A stretch of 64,000 nucleotides of DNA from UBA5972 sp002430125 (GTDB lineage: Bacteria > Pseudomonadota > Alphaproteobacteria > Rhodobacterales > Rhodobacteraceae): assembly GCA_937892915.1 (NCBI GenBank), contig CALBIC010000016.1:31266-95265 (forward strand). Reading direction: 5' to 3'. Shown here piece after piece: positions 59,361-64,000 of this stretch (its first letter is position 1; each line of letters begins with the position of its first letter). The notes beneath the pieces were generated by a model. That model searched no databases. It was not told the DNA's origin and was given only the letters and a program-made list of their open reading frames with translations. The position numbers and the translations under genes are program-made.

Positions 59361-60232
59361 GCGTGGTTGAATTCCTTTTGGCAGGGACCCTGGCGGCGGC
59401 AATGCCGCTGTTGCTGGCTGCCCTAGGCGAATTGGTGGTGGAGCGCACCGGTGGTCTTAATCTGGGGCTGGAAGGCATGATGGCCCTAGGTGCAGTGATT
59501 GCCTTTATCTGCGTTTATCACAGCGGATCACATCTGATCGGGTTTCTGGCGGCGGCGATTGCTGGTGCAGCTTTTGCGATGGTCTTTGCCGGTCTGGTCC
59601 TTGTAATCAAAGCCAACGAGGTCGCCGCAGGCCTTGCGATTGGTGTGCTCGGCCTTGGCCTGTCGGCCCTTTTCGGGAAGTCTTACGAAAGCCACACAAT
59701 CAAGGGGCTGCCGGATTATCGGTTGCCTGTGCTGTCCGAAATTCCGGTCATCGGTCCAACGTTTTTCACGCAGGATGTTGTCGTCTGGATCACGGTCATC
59801 GGGACGGCATCGCTTTGGTATGTGCTGAACAAGACAAAGCTTGGCCTGATCATCACAGCTGTTGGCGAAAACAGCGAAGCGGCGCGATCAATAGGCTATC
59901 CGGTTGGCGCAATCCGCTGTGCCGCCATCGCCTTTGGCGGCGGAATGTGCGGCCTGGCCGGGGCCTATGCTTCCACGGTTTACACGCCGCTTTGGGCGGA
60001 TGGCATGATCGCAGGCCGCGGCTGGATCGCGCTGGCTTTGGTAGTCTTTGGAACCTGGCAAACCGGTCGGGTCGCCTTTGGCGCAATCCTGTTTGGCTTG
60101 CTTTCTATCGGTGAACTTATCGTACAGGCCATGGGTGTCGCGTTACCGTCTCAACTGCTGTCCAGCTTGCCGTATCTCGCCACGATCCTGATGCTCGTTG
60201 TTATTTCGAAACGGCGCCAGCCAATGGTGTAA
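59357..60232 (+). CDS. Nucleoside-type ABC transporter permease 2
   Basis: This encodes a 291-residue partner permease, BPD_transp_2 family. Segments: MPLLLAALGELVVERTGGLNLGLEGMMALGAVIAF (the NLGLEG motif of this group) and the C-terminal GRGWIALALVVFGTWQTGRVAFGAILFGLLSIGELIVQ. Last gene of the fully overlapping run; an 86-bp gap with its own ribosome-binding site precedes the next gene. Confidence 0.92.
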   Translation: MSVVEFLLAGTLAAAMPLLLAALGELVVERTGGLNLGLEGMMALGAVIAFICVYHSGSHLIGFLAAAIAGAAFAMVFAGLVLVIKANEVAAGLAIGVLGLGLSALFGKSYESHTIKGLPDYRLPVLSEIPVIGPTFFTQDVVVWITVIGTASLWYVLNKTKLGLIITAVGENSEAARSIGYPVGAIRCAAIAFGGGMCGLAGAYASTVYTPLWADGMIAGRGWIALALVVFGTWQTGRVAFGAILFGLLSIGELIVQAMGVALPSQLLSSLPYLATILMLVVISKRRQPMV

Positions 60233-60318
60233 AAGGGGTGGCGCCAGACGAATGCGAACGCCGGCTGGAAAAGGTGTCAGGAAATGCCAATGAAATAACT
60301 CTGACCGAGGGAGGGAAC

Positions 60319-60825
60319 ATGTCCAAGACTATTCGGATTTCCAGTTGCACATGTGGCCGGGTCCAATTTGAAGCGATTGATGCCCCAATCCTGTCGGCTG
60401 TTTGTTATTGTGACGACTGTCAGGCGGGTGGAAAGATGATCGAGGATTCACCCGCGGCATCGCGGGTTTTGGACGACGACGGAGGTGCTTCGTACCTGAC
60501 GTACCGAGATGGCCGGTTCAGGTGCATATCCGGAGAGGCGCTTGTTAAAGGATTTAAGCTCAAAGATCAGTCTCCTACGCAACGTTATGTGGCGACCTGT
60601 TGCAATTCCGGTATGTATTTGAAGTACAAACGCGGCCATTGGGTTTCGGCATATCGCCGGCGTTTTTCGGAGGTCGATTTGCCTCCGGTTGAAATGCGAA
60701 CGAACACGCGTTTTAGGCAGGCGGATACTCAAATAAAACAAGATGCGCCAAGCTATCGCCGCTTTCCGTTGCGGCTGTTTACAAAGCTGATTGTCGCGCG
60801 GTTAAACATGGCCTTGGGGCGCTAG
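60319..60825 (+). CDS. GFA/CENP-V-type zinc protein (glutathione-dependent formaldehyde-activating family)
   Basis: This encodes a 168-residue protein of the GFA fold. Zinc-binding cysteines are C10 and C12 (SCTCGRVQF), C29, C31 and C34 (CYCDDC), and C94/C95 (VATCCNSGMYL). The family's founding member binds S-hydroxymethyl-glutathione, though its catalytic role has been questioned. The start at 60319 follows GAGGGAGG. Its place right after a putative N-demethylase operon, which would release formaldehyde, makes a formaldehyde- or glutathione-linked role attractive but unproven. Confidence 0.82.
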   Translation: MSKTIRISSCTCGRVQFEAIDAPILSAVCYCDDCQAGGKMIEDSPAASRVLDDDGGASYLTYRDGRFRCISGEALVKGFKLKDQSPTQRYVATCCNSGMYLKYKRGHWVSAYRRRFSEVDLPPVEMRTNTRFRQADTQIKQDAPSYRRFPLRLFTKLIVARLNMALGR

Positions 60826-60979
60826 GCAGGTTCAACACATTCTTCGGCCAAATGCGTGATCCGAGTGAAATCCGCAGGCATTGCGGCAGATGTCCAGGTT
60901 CTGCCCAGTGCGCATATTCCGCCGTTCGACCGGCCTATGCGATTGGCTGCAGCGACTGACTTTATTGTCGCCCGCAAAG

Positions 60980-61005
60980 AAAAAAGGGGCCAGTTTCCCG
61001 GCCCC
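60980..61005 (-). terminator. Intrinsic terminator of the acidic-protein gene
   Basis: On the minus strand GGGGCC / GGCCCC (60986-60991 and 61000-61005) with an 8-nt loop is followed by six T residues (60980-60985). It lies 24 bp past the stop at 61029. The plus strand also ends in GTCTTTT, so it might act for the GFA-type gene too. The rest of the 60826-61028 gap shows nothing else. Confidence 0.88.
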
Positions 61006-61028
61006 GTCTTTTAGCATTTCAAGTCAGA

Positions 61029-63035
61029 TCAGTCGTCAAACCGTGCGGCGACCGAAAAGCGCGAGGATTTCGAGATGGCGAACTGGCCATCCTGAACCCG
61101 CAAGATTTTGCCTTCGCGCAGCAATTTGCCAAATGCCCGCAGACCGACCTCTTTAGAGAACGCGTCGCCGGGAGTGATTTTGGCGATCTTTGACATCACT
61201 TGAGCGCGGCTGAACCGGGGCATGCCATCAACGATTGAGGCGTAAGCAGCCGAGGCTTCCAGCAGATCGACCATATCAACTGCACCAACCCGTTCGGCGA
61301 AATCAGCGAACGTAGTTGCCTCGCTGAAGGCGTCAGAAGGGATGCCGCGAATTTCGCCGTCGTTCAGATCAAAGTCGTCGTGATTCTGAAGCTGTGGGCG
61401 GAGTTCCCGCTTAAGCGCCAGATTGCCGTGGCTTTCTGCGACTTCACGCTGTGGCGCAATGCGGTGCTGATCAAGCGATGTGGACGGCTCGGCGATACGT
61501 TGTTCCGACACAAGGATCAACGGTGCCGGAGTCGCACGCAGACTTGCAGCACCTGACCGCAAAGGCGTGTGAGCCCGGCTTTGCGCACGGCGCAGATCTT
61601 CGCGATACGCGTCAAGATCAGTTGCCTCTTCTTCTTGCGGTTCTTCACCACGCGCAGCGGCCATTTCCTTGACCTTCTGGTCGGCTTCGGTTGCTGCAAC
61701 AGCCGCTTTCAGCTGATCAAGCGCATTGATGCGACGCATCAGGTCCGGCTTGTCCATCTGGGTTTGGGTGTTGACCAAAAGACGATCCATTGCCCTTTCT
61801 TCGCCGGCCAAATCGTCACGGCTGCGCAAAGCTGCAACTCTGAGTCGGCGGTCTTCGCGGCGTTTGGCGGCCTCTTCGTCGACCGAAACTATCGCGACTT
61901 CTTCGGCATTGTCTGCCATTGCCTCTTCCAGGTCACGGGAAAGTTCCGCTTCTTGTTCGGCAGTCAGCATCGACGTGTAGACTGCTTCGGAAGGGGCCAT
62001 ATCGGCGACCCGGGCTTCTTCTTCAGCTTCGGCCACGACTTCTGCATCCTCAAAGGCTTCGAGTTCAGTTTCAGCTTCGGCGTCTGGCAAGTCAGCTGCA
62101 ACTGCTTCAATCACGTCTTCGACTTCAAAGGCGGCTTCAATATCGGTACCGATCTGAAACCATCCATTTGGCGCGGTTTGGCTGTCTGCTGCAGGCTCGA
62201 CAAATGCCGCAACCTCGATTTCAGCTTCCGCCTCGGCCACTACTTCGGCTGTTGCTTCAACTTCGGCCTCAACCTCGTGGTCAGCTTCAACTTCATCTTC
62301 GGCTGTCATTTCGATTTCAGCTTCGACTTCTGCGGCCTCTGTTTCAGCCAGTTCTGCGTCAGATTCTTGCGCTACGTCAAAGATGTTGGCGTCGTCATCA
62401 GCCGCATCCAGCAACTCGTTGCTTTGCAGAATCAGCGTCTCACAGGCGTCTTCTGCCAAAAGGTCAACAGCGTCTTCGTCTTGTTCGTCTGCCGCACTGG
62501 AAATCTCGACACCGGATTCGGCCTGTTCGACATTGTGGCGAATTGCAGCAAGTGTTGCTTCGACATTTTTCGGCAGAGCAGTCCTTGCCTCGACGACTAT
62601 GACCGGCACATCGGCGAAGTCATCGCTGGAGGCTGCAACTGGCGCGGTTTCTGCTTCATCAACAGGTATGTGGCGGCGCGACCGGAACAAGGTGGTTTCT
62701 GCCATTTCAGCGACAACCGGAGCGGCGGCGACTTCTGCGGCCACGTTCAGGGCTTCGGATTCGGCTTCGGGTGCAGGGGCGTTTGACTGCCGTAGCACAA
62801 TCCCGTCTGCGTCAACTTCGGCGTCTACGTCGCTTTGGGTTGCGTTACGGGCAATTTGTTTAAGGGTTTCCGTGTCCGGTACACGCGGAACACCGCCAAA
62901 ATAGCGATCTTCAGCTGCCAGCTTGCGGAAATACTCAGCAACCATTTGCAGGGTGGTGAAAGGATCGTCAAACCCTTCAAGAGTACAGGAAAAGGTGCCG
63001 TATGATACGGTCAATTTTTTGCTCGAGGTTACCAT
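61029..63035 (-). CDS. Long acidic low-complexity protein of unknown function
   Basis: This encodes a 668-residue protein with ordered ends and a very acidic centre. Residues about 5-60 (KKLTVSYGTFSCTLEGFDDPFTTLQMVAEYFRKLAAEDRYFGGVP) look like a folded domain. About 60-400 is rich in Ala, Glu, Val and Asp, with repeated EVEAE/AEVVAEAE-type tracts. The last ~220 residues again look folded (VDMVDLLEASAAYASIVDGMPRFSRAQVMSKIAKI). No signal peptide or membrane helix. I recall similar uncharacterised proteins in Rhodobacterales but no function. The start at 63035 (MVTSSKKLTV) is preferred to a TTG one codon earlier. Confidence 0.85.
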   Translation of the reverse strand: MVTSSKKLTVSYGTFSCTLEGFDDPFTTLQMVAEYFRKLAAEDRYFGGVPRVPDTETLKQIARNATQSDVDAEVDADGIVLRQSNAPAPEAESEALNVAAEVAAAPVVAEMAETTLFRSRRHIPVDEAETAPVAASSDDFADVPVIVVEARTALPKNVEATLAAIRHNVEQAESGVEISSAADEQDEDAVDLLAEDACETLILQSNELLDAADDDANIFDVAQESDAELAETEAAEVEAEIEMTAEDEVEADHEVEAEVEATAEVVAEAEAEIEVAAFVEPAADSQTAPNGWFQIGTDIEAAFEVEDVIEAVAADLPDAEAETELEAFEDAEVVAEAEEEARVADMAPSEAVYTSMLTAEQEAELSRDLEEAMADNAEEVAIVSVDEEAAKRREDRRLRVAALRSRDDLAGEERAMDRLLVNTQTQMDKPDLMRRINALDQLKAAVAATEADQKVKEMAAARGEEPQEEEATDLDAYREDLRRAQSRAHTPLRSGAASLRATPAPLILVSEQRIAEPSTSLDQHRIAPQREVAESHGNLALKRELRPQLQNHDDFDLNDGEIRGIPSDAFSEATTFADFAERVGAVDMVDLLEASAAYASIVDGMPRFSRAQVMSKIAKITPGDAFSKEVGLRAFGKLLREGKILRVQDGQFAISKSSRFSVAARFDD

Positions 63036-63173
63036 CAACTCGTCACTTTCTCCCCCGACCCAAGGACTAAATTACCACGAGTTTTGCCGCGGAACCAAAC
63101 ATAATCACACTATTTGTCGCCAAATTTGATCTAAAAAATTGATCTTTGTTTACAGAATCGACATCAATAGGGG

Positions 63174-63839
63174 ATGAATCAGAAGATTGTTCACACGACG
63201 CCCAGGATCACGCTTTTTGGCGGTGGTGAGATTAAGAAACAACAAATCAGTCGTGCCGTCAAGTTGGCACCGTATATTGTGGCCGCGGACAAGGGGGCGT
63301 TAACCGCTTTGCGCCACGGTTTGGTGCCGGACGCCGTTTTCGGCGATATGGATGGCGATGCGGGCGAATTGGCCAAAGTTTTACCCGCAGATCGGATTCA
63401 CAGGATTGCAGAACAAGACAGCACAGATTTTGAAAAATGCCTTTACAGTATTGCGGCGGATTTTGTCATTGCATTGGGGGTGACCGGCAACCGGCTGGAT
63501 CACAGTTTGGCTGCCTTTAACGCTCTGTGCAAATTTCCCGACATGCGCGTGGTGATCCTAAGTGGGAAAGATATGTGTTTCCTGAGCCCTTTGACGATTA
63601 CGCTTGATCTGCCCGTCGGAACCCGGTTGTCGCTGTTTCCGATGGGGGAAGCCAGCGGGTCGAGCGTGGGGCTTGAATGGCCGATTGACGGGATCAAATT
63701 CTCGCCGATGGGGCGGGTTGGAACGTCGAACCAGACCCGCAGCGCGCAAGTGACACTGTCGTTCACACGGCGAAATATGCTGGTGATTTTGCCAGCGAAA
63801 CACCTTGGAAACGTTATTCAGCGTTTGACGAAAACCTAA
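63174..63839 (+). CDS. Thiamine diphosphokinase
   Basis: This encodes a 221-residue thiamine pyrophosphokinase, making thiamine diphosphate from thiamine and ATP. Motifs: VAADKGALTALRHGLVPDAVFGDMDG (the GDxDG loop), EQDSTDFEKCL and the GVTGNRLDH signature, then the C-terminal thiamine-binding domain. GGGG just before the ATG at 63174 serves as ribosome-binding site. Divergent from the acidic protein; a TTGATCT direct repeat lies in the intergenic gap (about 63126 and 63140). Confidence 0.92.
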   Translation: MNQKIVHTTPRITLFGGGEIKKQQISRAVKLAPYIVAADKGALTALRHGLVPDAVFGDMDGDAGELAKVLPADRIHRIAEQDSTDFEKCLYSIAADFVIALGVTGNRLDHSLAAFNALCKFPDMRVVILSGKDMCFLSPLTITLDLPVGTRLSLFPMGEASGSSVGLEWPIDGIKFSPMGRVGTSNQTRSAQVTLSFTRRNMLVILPAKHLGNVIQRLTKT

Positions 63840-64000
63840 TCGTTTTTGGCTTTCATGCGAACGATCGGTCCGTTGGGGAACAGCGATTGACCAGCCGGGA
63901 AATAATGTTCTTGGGGATCAAGCGACGAGAGAACTAGTGGATTGCCGTTAACGTAAGAGTCCGAATTTGGATTCCCAAACTTTTGCGATTGTGCGAGTCT
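63836..64000 (-). CDS. Partial gene, C-terminal 54 residues, unknown function
   Basis: The minus strand is open from the window edge to a TAG at 63836-63838. The product tail reads ...SYVNGNPLVLSSLDPQEHYF, then PAGQSLFPNGPIVRMKAKND, a plausible folded protein end with no recognised family. It overlaps the thiamine diphosphokinase gene by 4 nt, tail to tail. The start lies beyond the window, so its nature cannot be settled. Confidence 0.5.
   Translation of the reverse strand, partial: RLAQSQKFGNPNSDSYVNGNPLVLSSLDPQEHYFPAGQSLFPNGPIVRMKAKND

Noticed and set aside
61569..62786. 405-residue plus-strand frame rich in Cys and Phe
   Set aside because: It is the antisense of the acidic Ala/Glu-rich protein; the composition is a direct by-product of GCx/GAx codons on the other strand and there is no family pattern.

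Overview
The window looks like a chromosomal segment of a Rhodobacterales (roseobacter-group) alphaproteobacterium. GC content is moderately high throughout. Typical signs are a class I polyhydroxybutyrate operon with PhaR, a BigR/SqrR-type sulfur regulon, purA followed by a DUF2842 gene, a glutaryl-CoA dehydrogenase and a GC-rich dispersed intergenic element. The assignment rests on gene content and family knowledge; no database search was possible. No rRNA, tRNA, CRISPR array or intact insertion sequence was seen.

Layout. 0.3-4.3 kb (minus strand): DAO-type FAD oxidoreductase, CobW/P47K GTPase and YtcJ-type amidohydrolase, facing a LysR regulator. 5.5-10.9 kb: a complete dipeptide/oligopeptide ABC transporter. 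11-13 kb: XdhC-like protein and a secreted helical-repeat protein. 13-17.4 kb: a sulfide/persulfide module (SulP permease, DUF442 sulfurtransferase, two YeeE/YedE proteins, persulfide-dioxygenase-like hydrolase) facing a BigR/SqrR repressor with the diagnostic Cys pair and an AT-rich dyad. 17.4-30.4 kb: a DksA-like protein, a small protein, then a divergent acyl-CoA degradation regulon around a TetR operator. 30.6-35.9 kb: PHP protein and the PHB genes phaZ, phaC, phaP, phaR. 35.9-42.5 kb: FAD amine oxidase-like, LysR, DegT/StrS aminotransferase, glutamine-synthetase-like ligase, class I amidotransferase and a solute-binding protein, reminiscent of gamma-glutamyl-polyamine catabolism. 42.7-51.1 kb: gcdH, a 42-bp tandem repeat, PhnD-like, TerB-like and DUF1330 genes, a DMT exporter, then housekeeping genes pyrG, secG, purA. 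51.1-52.2 kb: gene-poor, possibly degraded DNA. 52.2-60.8 kb: the most interesting cluster (below). 61-64 kb: a long acidic low-complexity protein, thiamine diphosphokinase and a gene cut by the window edge.

The standout is 52.2-60.8 kb. Eight consecutive genes overlap by 1-4 nt each. They encode a free-standing Rieske protein, a Rieske-oxygenase catalytic subunit that has lost its Rieske cluster, a glutathione-S-transferase-like protein, an 8-oxoguanine-deaminase-type amidohydrolase, and a BMP/nucleoside-type ABC transporter (binding protein, double ATPase, two permeases). A glutathione-dependent formaldehyde-activating-type protein follows. The three-part oxygenase has the same architecture as NdmC-NdmD-NdmE, the N7-demethylase of caffeine-degrading Pseudomonas putida CBB5. 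The inference is an uptake and N-demethylation route for a methylated or otherwise modified purine, for instance 7-methylguanine, in a marine-type alphaproteobacterium. No matching reductase is encoded nearby.

Regulatory signals readable from the DNA include a double PhaR-type operator on the phaP promoter, a 20-bp TetR operator, a BigR-type dyad, several terminators, and strong hairpins, one of them between the peptide-binding-protein and permease genes.
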